Positions 7,249 to 13,886 of a stretch of DNA of 29,446 nt are shown piece by piece. This DNA comes from Bacteroidota bacterium. Its GTDB lineage: Bacteria > Bacteroidota > Bacteroidia > Chitinophagales > Chitinophagaceae. Numbering within the stretch: position 1 is the first letter of the stretch; each line of letters opens with the position of its first letter. Where the stretch lies: contig JAEZDR010000003.1 of assembly GCA_023433265.1 (NCBI GenBank), positions 1 through 29,446 of the forward strand, written 5' to 3'. The notes beneath the pieces were generated by a model that was not told the DNA's origin, searched no databases, and saw only the letters and a list, made by a program, of their open reading frames with translations. Position numbers and translations under genes: made by a program.

Positions 7249-8343
7249 ATGTATAGGCTATTTACCATTGTATGGTTCTCGCTGTTTGGGCAGTGTTGCG
7301 ATGGGCAGCAAGTGCGACAGTTAAGTAAAGACGCAGGGTTGAAACAGCATTATTCCGGTTACTTTCCAGTCGGAGTATCCGTGTCGCCGGCAAACCTGGC
7401 CGGCGATGAGGCAGGGATGATTATAAAGCATTTCAACAGCATAACGGCAGAGAATGCTATGAAGTTTGGAAAGTTGCAACCACGCGAGGATTCATTTTAC
7501 TGGAAAGATGCGGATAGCATCGTCGCTTTTGCACAACGGAACGGAATGAAAGTTCGCGGACATACGCTTGTGTGGCACCAGGAAACACCGGACTGGCTGT
7601 TCCTGGATGCCGATGGAGATACGGTGAGTAAACAAGTTCTGCTGCAACGCCTGGAAAAGCACATTAAAACCGTGGTGGGAAGATATAAGGGTAAAGTTTA
7701 CGCCTGGGACGTAGTAAACGAAGCGGTTTCGAACAATAAAGGAGAATACCTGCGCAACACACCCTGGCTGCGCATTTGCGGGGAGGAGTACATTGCCAGG
7801 GCTTTCGCGTGGGCCCATGAGGCTGATAAAAATGCATTGCTTTTTTACAACGACTACAATGAAATAGTGCCAGAGAAGCGGAGCAAAATAATCCGGCTTG
7901 TGAAAGATTTGCAGGAGAAAGGAGTGCCCATTCACGGAATTGCCCTGCAGGCACACTGGAGCATTAATGCACCAACGAAGGGACAACTGGAAACTACTAT
8001 TGAGGAATTGGCCGCACTTAATCTGCCACTCCAGGTAACAGAGCTTGACGTGAGTGTGTACCCCAAAATTTATAGTAACAAGGACAAGGAAGATCCTGAC
8101 ACCTCCCGGGTGTTTACCGCGAGGAGAGAGAAAGAACAACTTGAACTTTATAGGAACGTGTTTGACGTGTTTAGAAGAAACAAACACAGGATAACAGGCG
8201 TCACGTTTTGGAATGTGAGTGATAGAAAAAGTTGGCTGGATAATTTTCCAGTAAAAGGAAGGAAAGATTACCCACTATTATTTGATGCGAATCTAAAGCC
8301 TAAGAAAGCTTTCCATGCCATTGTTCCGAAACAGGACCCATGA
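7249..8343 (+). CDS. Endo-1,4-beta-xylanase, glycoside hydrolase family 10
   Basis: This 364-residue protein is a single-domain GH10 enzyme, which cleaves beta-1,4-xylan chains with retention. Family landmarks are ITAENAMKFGKLQP (about 65-78), GHTLVWHQETPDWL (104-117), the acid/base Glu158 in WDVVNEAV and the nucleophile Glu265 in TELDVSVYP, followed by FWNVSDRKSWLDNF near the C-terminus. No carbohydrate-binding module is present. The N-terminus is a short hydrophobic export signal (about 1-20); its CC pair lacks a standard lipobox, so anchoring is uncertain. The stop overlaps the start of a 26-codon ORF (TGATG at 8341-8345), which in turn couples to lpxK. An extracellular hydrolase heading a lipid A/RNase operon is unusual. 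Confidence 0.94.
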   Translation: MYRLFTIVWFSLFGQCCDGQQVRQLSKDAGLKQHYSGYFPVGVSVSPANLAGDEAGMIIKHFNSITAENAMKFGKLQPREDSFYWKDADSIVAFAQRNGMKVRGHTLVWHQETPDWLFLDADGDTVSKQVLLQRLEKHIKTVVGRYKGKVYAWDVVNEAVSNNKGEYLRNTPWLRICGEEYIARAFAWAHEADKNALLFYNDYNEIVPEKRSKIIRLVKDLQEKGVPIHGIALQAHWSINAPTKGQLETTIEELAALNLPLQVTELDVSVYPKIYSNKDKEDPDTSRVFTARREKEQLELYRNVFDVFRRNKHRITGVTFWNVSDRKSWLDNFPVKGRKDYPLLFDANLKPKKAFHAIVPKQDP

Positions 8344-8423
8344 TGTACAATGCTTTTAAATTATCTGTTACCTTGCTGGCTTTCAGTACCTTTAACGCAC
8401 TTTCTGGTTGCACACAATTATGA
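8343..8423 (+). CDS. 26-residue lipoprotein-signal micro-ORF
   Basis: An ATG at 8343, sharing bases with the xylanase stop (TGATG), opens a 26-codon frame ending in TGA at 8421-8423, which overlaps the lpxK start (ATGA). The peptide begins MYNAFKLSVTLL and ends NALSGCTQL. It has one lysine, a hydrophobic core and a textbook lipobox LSGC with Cys23, leaving a mature tail of only Cys-Thr-Gln-Leu. It could be a true micro-lipoprotein, a peptide released from a signal sequence, the remnant of a deleted lipoprotein gene, or simply a coupling leader that carries ribosomes from the xylanase to lpxK. Coupling at both ends favours translation. I do not recognise a family. Confidence 0.5.
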   Translation: MYNAFKLSVTLLAFSTFNALSGCTQL

Positions 8424-9526
8424 ATTTCAACGAATTCTTTTTAAAGTCATTTCGCATTCTGTTGTTACCCTTCGCTATTGTTTACGGGTTTGTGGTGATG
8501 GTTAGAAACTACCTGTATGATAAAAATATTTTTAAGTCGGCCGATTTCAACCTTCCACTGATTTGTGTAGGCAATCTCGCCGTAGGCGGAACCGGAAAAA
8601 GTCCTATGGTAGAGTACCTGGTTGAACTGCTGCAAAGCAAGTTTCGGATTGCGACCCTTAGCAGGGGGTATAAGCGTAAAACAAAAGGTTATGCACTTGC
8701 CAACGAATACACTACAGCGGTGGATATAGGCGATGAGCCCATGCAGTTTCATTCGAAGTATCCCAACCTTCCTGTTGCTGTAGGAGAGGAGCGCATTGTT
8801 GCCATTCCGCAATTGTTGCACGACAAGCCAGGTACAGAAGCAATCGTATTAGATGATGCATTTCAGCACAGGGAGGTGAAGGCTGGATTTAATATATTGC
8901 TGACAGATTATAACAACCGGTTTACAGAAGACTTTTTTCTCCCGACAGGCGATCTGAGAGATCAACGAAGTTCATATAAACGGGCGCAGGTTATTATTGT
9001 TACCAAGTGTCCACCTGATCTTTCAGCGGAAGAGAAAATGGCCATTACAAATGAGATAACTCCCCTCCCGCACCAAAAGATATTTTTTACAACGATAGTT
9101 TATGGAGAGCCTTATCATATTGTAAGCAGGCAGCAGCGTGCGCTACTGGCACAGGACGAAGTATTGTTAGTATCAGGTATAGCGAATCCCAAACCGCTGA
9201 AGCAATTGCTTGCTGACAGCGTAGCCAGTTACGACCAGATGAATTACCGCGACCATCACCTTTTTACACTGGAAGATTTAAAAGAAATAATCAGTAAATT
9301 CAATGAAAGCGTGAAGGAGAACGGCCTAATCATAACGACAGAAAAAGATGCGATGCGGCTGCTGAAATTTAAACAGCAGCTAGAGCCATTACCCTTTTAC
9401 GTAATCCCCATCAGGCATAGTTTCCTTTTCGATGAAGGAACAGCTTTTGATAATAGTGTTACAGAATACATTCAAAACTTCTCATCAAATCAATCATATG
9501 GGCAGGAAAAAACAACCGGGGCATAA
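8420..9526 (+). CDS. lpxK: Tetraacyldisaccharide 4'-kinase (lipid A kinase)
   Basis: LpxK phosphorylates the 4' position of the lipid A disaccharide on the inner face of the cytoplasmic membrane, the sixth step of the Raetz pathway. The 368-residue product starts at ATG 8420, giving MNFNEFFLKSFRILLLPF with a hydrophobic membrane-anchoring N-terminus; an in-frame extension to 8408 lacks family support. The P-loop GNLAVGGTGKS is at residues 51-61, followed by the LSRGYKRKTKGY and GDEPMQF segments, DDAFQHRE, and a C-terminal TTEKDAMRL motif. Its start overlaps the stop of the micro-ORF, and its last 29 bp overlap the start of rnr, so all are probably one transcript. Confidence 0.95.
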   Translation: MNFNEFFLKSFRILLLPFAIVYGFVVMVRNYLYDKNIFKSADFNLPLICVGNLAVGGTGKSPMVEYLVELLQSKFRIATLSRGYKRKTKGYALANEYTTAVDIGDEPMQFHSKYPNLPVAVGEERIVAIPQLLHDKPGTEAIVLDDAFQHREVKAGFNILLTDYNNRFTEDFFLPTGDLRDQRSSYKRAQVIIVTKCPPDLSAEEKMAITNEITPLPHQKIFFTTIVYGEPYHIVSRQQRALLAQDEVLLVSGIANPKPLKQLLADSVASYDQMNYRDHHLFTLEDLKEIISKFNESVKENGLIITTEKDAMRLLKFKQQLEPLPFYVIPIRHSFLFDEGTAFDNSVTEYIQNFSSNQSYGQEKTTGA

Positions 9527-11588
9527 GAACAAAAGAGAGCAGGAAAGGTTGAAGAAAGGCAGGCTTGAGATCACCCGCTCCGGCCTGGGTTACGTGGTAA
9601 TTGATAAAGACGATGAGGGAGGGGATATTCTTGTTCGTCCCAACGATTTTAATAATGCCCTGAACGGTGATACTGTCCGGGTAAAGGTAATAAAAGAAAG
9701 TGCCGGTACCAGGAAGAGGGAGGGCCGCATCACGGAAGTTATTACCCGTAAGCAAACTGAGTTTATCGGCCGCATCCAGCTATCGGCCAACTTCGCTTTT
9801 TTTATCGTGGACAGTGATAAAGCCACTCCTGATTTTTACATCCCGTTGGATAAGTTGAACGGAGCAAAAAACAATGATCATGTAACCGTTCGCCTGGTAC
9901 GATGGGATAAGGAGGATAAAAAACCCGTTGGCGAAGTATTGAACCTTTTAGATGCCACCCAGGAAAGCGATATGGCGATGAAAAGCCTGCTTGCAGAAAA
10001 CGGTTTCCCGCTTGCCTTTCCTGACGACGTTGTAGAGGAAACGGAACGAATACCTGATACGATAACCAAAGCAGACATTAAGAAGCGATATGACTGCCGG
10101 GAAATACTCTCGTTTACGATTGACCCGGTAGATGCGCGCGATTTTGATGACGCTATTTCTATAAGGCTACTGAAGACCGGTATGTATGAGATAGGCGTCC
10201 ACATTGCAGATGTAAGCCATTTTGTGATGCCGGACACCGCTTTGGATGATGAAGGCTACAAAAGAGCCACATCGGTTTATTTGCCCGACAGGGTAAATCC
10301 TATGTTGCCCGAACGAATATCGAATGAACTTTGCTCTTTACGCCCAAAAGAGGATAAACTCACGTTTTCTGCCATCTTCCAGATGAATGAGAAAGGGGAA
10401 GTGAAACAGTATTGGCTGGGGAAGACTGTAATACATTCGGACAGGCGATTCACGTATGAAGAAGTGCAGGACATGATTGAAGGTGGCGATGGCGACCACA
10501 AGGATGAGATCATGCTTCTAAACAAGATTGCTCAAAGGTTACGAAAGAAGCGTTTTAGTAAGGGAGCTATTAATTTTTCGTCACAGGAAGTGAGGTTTAA
10601 GCTAGATGAGAAGGGTAAGCCTATCGGTATTGTTGTGAAGGAAAGTAAAGAGGCGCACCAATTGATCGAGGAATTTATGCTGCTTGCAAACAGGACGGTG
10701 GCAGAAAATGTATCGAAAGTTAAAGTGAATAAGAAGGAACTGCCGTTTCCTTACCGGGTACACGACGTTCCAGATGAACAAAAGCTTGCGCCATTTATAG
10801 AGTTTGCCAAAAAATACGGTCACAAATTCGACACGTCTTCGCCTGAAAAAATTGCAGCAAGCTTCAACCAAATGTTGCAGGATGCAAATGGAAAACCTGA
10901 GCAGCACGTGTTGGAACAATTAGGTATCCGAACGATGTCGAAAGCAGTTTATACAACTGACAATATTGGCCACTATGGGCTGGCATTTGAAAACTATTGC
11001 CATTTTACTTCACCTATACGGCGCTACCCGGATGTATTGGTGCACAGGATACTTGAATCAGTGCTACTTGACTCGCCGGTAGTGGATAAGAAACTGGAAG
11101 AAAAGTGCAGGCATTGCAGCGAACGAGAACGCGCGGCTATGGAGGTAGAGCGAGCCGGTAATAAGTATAAGCAGGTTGAGTACATGCTGGATTATGTAGG
11201 CGGAACATTTGAGGCTGTGGTAAGTGGCGTGGCTGCATTTGGTTTCTGGGCAGAAACAATTGAGCATAAGTGCGAGGGATTAGTGAGTGTTGCAGGCTTG
11301 TCAGAACACGACGATTTCAGGTTTGTTGAGAGCGAATACATGCTGGTGGGATTGCGGAGCGGCAGAAGGTTTAGAATAGGAGATAAAGTTGCAGTGCGGG
11401 TGGTTTCGGCTAACCTGGACAAGCGGCAGATTGATTATGAATGGGTATTAAGAACGGAGGAGGATAAGCCGGACACTAATGCTTCTGCGGCAGAAGTGTT
11501 GCACGAAGCAGGAAAGAAAAAAGCAAAGAGCCGGAATAAATACAAGGAAGACCGCAGAACAGGCGGCAGGAAGAAACGGAAAGATTAA
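9498..11588 (+). CDS. rnr: Ribonuclease R
   Basis: This 696-residue 3'-to-5' exoribonuclease degrades structured RNA. The ATG at 9498 begins MGRKKQPGHKNKREQERLKKG, a basic tail typical of the family; an upstream in-frame start lies within lpxK. Domains in order: cold-shock RNA-binding domains (about 22-180), the RNB catalytic domain with DPVDARDFDDAI (about 209-220, acidic metal ligands intact) and TSPIRRYPDVLVHR (about 502-515), then an S1 domain (about 565-645) and a lysine/arginine-rich tail. The start overlaps lpxK by 29 bp. The stop overlaps the stop of the convergent anti-sigma gene by 4 bp, with no obvious terminator between. Confidence 0.95.
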   Translation: MGRKKQPGHKNKREQERLKKGRLEITRSGLGYVVIDKDDEGGDILVRPNDFNNALNGDTVRVKVIKESAGTRKREGRITEVITRKQTEFIGRIQLSANFAFFIVDSDKATPDFYIPLDKLNGAKNNDHVTVRLVRWDKEDKKPVGEVLNLLDATQESDMAMKSLLAENGFPLAFPDDVVEETERIPDTITKADIKKRYDCREILSFTIDPVDARDFDDAISIRLLKTGMYEIGVHIADVSHFVMPDTALDDEGYKRATSVYLPDRVNPMLPERISNELCSLRPKEDKLTFSAIFQMNEKGEVKQYWLGKTVIHSDRRFTYEEVQDMIEGGDGDHKDEIMLLNKIAQRLRKKRFSKGAINFSSQEVRFKLDEKGKPIGIVVKESKEAHQLIEEFMLLANRTVAENVSKVKVNKKELPFPYRVHDVPDEQKLAPFIEFAKKYGHKFDTSSPEKIAASFNQMLQDANGKPEQHVLEQLGIRTMSKAVYTTDNIGHYGLAFENYCHFTSPIRRYPDVLVHRILESVLLDSPVVDKKLEEKCRHCSERERAAMEVERAGNKYKQVEYMLDYVGGTFEAVVSGVAAFGFWAETIEHKCEGLVSVAGLSEHDDFRFVESEYMLVGLRSGRRFRIGDKVAVRVVSANLDKRQIDYEWVLRTEEDKPDTNASAAEVLHEAGKKKAKSRNKYKEDRRTGGRKKRKD

Positions 11589-11950
11589 TCCTGGTGTTGC
11601 AACATTTGGAGCACAGCATAGCCTGCCAGGCAGAGCAACAGTAAAATAACTACAGCAGTTATAATCCAACTGAGGCCTTTGATCTTGCGCTTTTCCTTAT
11701 GCTTGTTCCTGGAGGCTAATTGTTTGTGCAGGTTTTGGTTTAGGGATTTTACGTAATCGTTTAATGCAGCGGGGTTAGTTACCTGTTGTAACCCCTCAAC
11801 GGCATCATTTACAAAGGGCGAATCAGCCATAGACTTTTCCAACTCATGCTGTTCTTCCTTACTAAGGTTACCTTGCAGGTAACGCAGTAGCTTTCCATCA
11901 TCGATTGGCTCATCGCCAGGTTTTCCTAATATGTCGTCTATTTTACTCAT
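11585..11950 (-). CDS. Probable membrane anti-sigma factor partner of the ECF sigma gene
   Basis: This 121-residue protein has a cytoplasmic acidic N-terminal region (about 1-80), a basic stretch (KHKEKRKIKG, about 83-92) and one transmembrane helix near the C-terminus (about 94-116), with almost nothing outside. The segment LLRYLQGNLSKEEQHELEKSMADSPFVNDAVEGL resembles N-terminal segments of Bacteroidetes proteins encoded after ECF sigma genes. It lacks the HxxxCxxC zinc motif of classical anti-sigma domains. Its start overlaps the end of the sigma gene by 8 bp, which is the main reason for the functional call. How the signal would be sensed is unclear because there is no periplasmic domain. 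Confidence 0.7.
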   Translation of the reverse strand: MSKIDDILGKPGDEPIDDGKLLRYLQGNLSKEEQHELEKSMADSPFVNDAVEGLQQVTNPAALNDYVKSLNQNLHKQLASRNKHKEKRKIKGLSWIITAVVILLLLCLAGYAVLQMLQHQD

Positions 11951-12509
11951 GTCTTAATTTCTTCAGTAACATGATTTTTAAATTGCGTTTCCCGTTCTGA
12001 ATAAAACTTTTTACCTGCAGCAAACTGTAACCGGTTGCAGCAGCCACCTCCTGGTAGGATTTTTTTTGCAGGTAAAATAATTCAATGCAAGTGCGTTGCT
12101 CGCCGTTTAAGTGTTGCAGGCTTTCTTCAAGAAGTTTTAGATTATCTTCCCTGATGAATCGTTCTTTCTTTTGTTCGAACTCATCTTCTGCCTCAAGGTT
12201 GGACAGGTTATCGGCAGACTGTGTTGGCCGCCTATCCCGCAGTTTCATCAGGCAATGGTTGCGGGCAATCATGTAAAGCCAACTTTTGACGTACTGAACC
12301 TTGTATTTCTGCAATTCATTGATTGCTTTCAGGTGTACCTGTTGCACGGCGTCCCTGGCTTCCTCTGTATCCTTTAAATACTTCATGCAAACGCCGAACA
12401 GCAGAAGCGTATAGCGCCTTAGTAGCTCGCCGAGTAAACTGTTGTCACGCGTTTCGTAATAAAGTTTCAGCAGTTCTTCATCCTCATATTTTGAAACATT
12501 CCTGTTCAC
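11943..12509 (-). CDS. ECF-type RNA polymerase sigma factor
   Basis: This 188-residue protein is a sigma-70 family factor of the extracytoplasmic-function type. Region 2 spans about residues 25-95 (ELLRRYTLLLFGVCMKYLKDTEEARDAVQQVHLKAINEL... KSWLYMIARNHCLMKLRD). A charged linker follows, and region 4 (about 125-180) holds the helix-turn-helix LQKKSYQEVAAATGYSLLQVKSFIQNGKRNLK. The start is GTG (12507-12509): an in-frame stop lies two codons upstream and no ATG occurs before region 2. It is cotranscribed with the membrane protein that overlaps its 3' end. It diverges from the NlpC/P60 peptidase gene; a dyad in the shared 88-bp spacer may be a control site. Targets cannot be read from the sequence. 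Confidence 0.93.
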   Translation of the reverse strand: MNRNVSKYEDEELLKLYYETRDNSLLGELLRRYTLLLFGVCMKYLKDTEEARDAVQQVHLKAINELQKYKVQYVKSWLYMIARNHCLMKLRDRRPTQSADNLSNLEAEDEFEQKKERFIREDNLKLLEESLQHLNGEQRTCIELFYLQKKSYQEVAAATGYSLLQVKSFIQNGKRNLKIMLLKKLRHE

Positions 12510-12556
12510 CTGTTAATAGTAATAACAAAGTAACACGTTTTAGATAATGATGAAGC

Positions 12557-12571
12557 TGGAAAGCTTTTCCA
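12557..12571. promoter_or_regulatory. 15-bp dyad in the sigma/NlpC divergent spacer
   Basis: TGGAAA-GCT-TTTCCA is a perfect 6-bp inverted repeat with a 3-base centre. It lies 48 bp upstream of the sigma gene start and 27 bp upstream of the NlpC gene start. It could be an operator for either gene, but a single short dyad may arise by chance. Confidence 0.3.
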
Positions 12572-12597
12572 TAAGTTTACACGCATAAAAAAGAAAA

Positions 12598-13356
12598 ATG
12601 GGTTTTGTTGCGGCAATAGTGGCTGCTGCTCCTATGCGGGCAGAACCATCGCATAAGAGCGAGATGGTAAGCCAGATGTTATTTTCGGAGTATGGCCGGG
12701 TGGACGAGGTACAGGGCGATTTTACACTAGTGACCAGTCATTTTGACAATTATAAAGGCTGGGTACAAAGCAGCCAGCTTTCGGCAGTGCCTGAATCCAT
12801 GTTAAGCCTTCCCCTTAAGGGATACAGTTTTCAACCCGGGGTGAATGTAAATTTTAACGGACATCCTATGCCTATCTCAATGGGGACTCCCATTTACAAC
12901 CAAAATGTAACTACCATCGGTGAGTTTAGTGTAGGATGGCAGGTAGACGCAAAAACGTTTGAGTTCACGCCGAATAACGTGCTCGAATTGTCGCGGAAGT
13001 ACCTGAACGTAGGTTATCTATGGGGTGGGCGAAGCAGTTTTGGGATAGACTGTAGTGGATTCGTGCAGCAGGTATATAAAATGATGGGTATTAAATTAAG
13101 CCGGGATGCTTATCAACAGGCAACGGATGGCGAGAATATAGGTTTTTTGCAAGAAGTTGTTTGCGGGGACCTTGCTTTTTTTGATAACCAAGAGGGAAAG
13201 ATAACCCACGTTGGGATACTATTAAATGAAAAAGACATCATTCATGCCTCAGGCCGGGTGCGGATAGACAACATTGATGCACAGGGTATCGTTAATGTGG
13301 AAACCGGAAAGAGAACTCACAGGCTAAGGCTGATTAAGCGGCTTGTGATGCTTTAG
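12598..13356 (+). CDS. NlpC/P60 (C40) peptidase with SH3-like domains
   Basis: This 252-residue protein resembles gamma-D-glutamyl dipeptidyl-peptidases that trim peptidoglycan-derived peptides (YkfC / dipeptidyl-peptidase VI type). SH3-like regions cover about residues 1-115 (APMRAEPSHKSEMVSQMLFSE and the VQSSQL segment). The NlpC/P60 domain (about 125-250) has catalytic Cys152 in GIDCSGF, His204 in THVGI and probable third residue His216 in IIHASGR. There is no signal peptide: the first residues are part of the SH3 strand, so a cytoplasmic role in peptide recycling is likely. This fits with the peptide transporters about 2 kb downstream, though they are separate units. A near-consensus TAAGTTTA lies 19 bp upstream of the ATG. 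Confidence 0.9.
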   Translation: MGFVAAIVAAAPMRAEPSHKSEMVSQMLFSEYGRVDEVQGDFTLVTSHFDNYKGWVQSSQLSAVPESMLSLPLKGYSFQPGVNVNFNGHPMPISMGTPIYNQNVTTIGEFSVGWQVDAKTFEFTPNNVLELSRKYLNVGYLWGGRSSFGIDCSGFVQQVYKMMGIKLSRDAYQQATDGENIGFLQEVVCGDLAFFDNQEGKITHVGILLNEKDIIHASGRVRIDNIDAQGIVNVETGKRTHRLRLIKRLVML

Positions 13357-13382
13357 CAAACGGGTGTTGCAGTTATCAAACG

Positions 13383-13412
13383 AAAAAGGCCATCGATTCA
13401 GATGGCCTTTTT
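13383..13412. terminator. Bidirectional terminator between NlpC gene and small unknown gene
   Basis: A perfect 12-bp stem, AAAAAGGCCATC with GATGGCCTTTTT, closes a 6-base loop. T-runs occur in both directions, so it can end the plus-strand peptidase gene and the minus-strand small gene whose stop lies 24 bp away. Confidence 0.9.
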
Positions 13413-13435
13413 AATATATTTCAATCCAATGGTTT

Positions 13436-13696
13436 TTATGCGCAGTTCATATAGCGAACCTTGTTAACCTTACCTGTTGCATCCAGGGTAATGACCGTTG
13501 ATGTTTTTTCATTGCTCTGCCTTTTCTTGCTGGAAAAGTACCGGAACATTCCCTGTAATGAAGAGCTCTCTTCCATGAAGCCAAAGTTCTTCAAAAGCGT
13601 TTCAATTCTTTTAACAGGAGTATTAAGAATTTTTCCTTCCAGTTTAACTCCATTGATAACATACACTTTGTTGATGGGTGATACGGCAAGTTGCAT
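13436..13696 (-). CDS. Small protein of unknown function
   Basis: This 86-residue basic protein (begins MQLAVSPINKVYVINGVKLEG, ends VRYMNCA) is not recognised. It has no signal peptide or transmembrane segment. The central part is rich in Lys, Ser and Arg (about residues 55-64, SSKKRQSNEK), flanked by strand-like segments. Support for a real gene comes from its balanced composition, its ATG, the bidirectional terminator just past its stop, and the lack of any other gene in the interval. A shorter overlapping frame on the opposite strand looks like a shadow. It is separated from purD by 188 bp and is probably its own unit. Confidence 0.6.
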   Translation of the reverse strand: MQLAVSPINKVYVINGVKLEGKILNTPVKRIETLLKNFGFMEESSSLQGMFRYFSSKKRQSNEKTSTVITLDATGKVNKVRYMNCA

Positions 13697-13858
13697 AAGA
13701 CAATGATTTTAAATATTTTGAAATGTTTTTTTGTATTGTTGTTTTGTATAAACCAAGTAGCGTGCCAGTTTCAAAAACATTCAAAAAAAAATCTGTGTAC
13801 CAAGCAACGAAATGCTGTATAAAGCTATCTTTTAAAAAAGTTTTCTCATGTGCATTCC

Positions 13859-13886
13859 GCCCTGCTTTTTCAAGCGGGGCTTTTTT
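13859..13886 (+). terminator. Plus-strand terminator with no recognised upstream gene
   Basis: A 9-bp stem (GCCCTGCTT with AAGCGGGGC, one T-G wobble) closes a TTTC loop and is followed by six T on the plus strand. The T-run overlaps the purD stop codon. Read on the minus strand the wobble becomes a C-A mismatch and no T-run follows, so it serves the plus strand. No plus-strand gene ends here. Confidence 0.65.

Noticed and set aside
7492..8187. Long minus-strand open frame inside the GH10 gene
   Set aside because: It is a shadow of a well-supported xylanase; the translation is rich in Phe, His and Cys and matches nothing.
13461..13706. Plus-strand 81-codon frame opposite the small unknown gene
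   Set aside because: Its Leu/Ser-rich content looks like an antisense shadow, and the minus-strand frame has better composition and a terminator placed for it. An antisense RNA is still possible, as noted for the orphan terminator.
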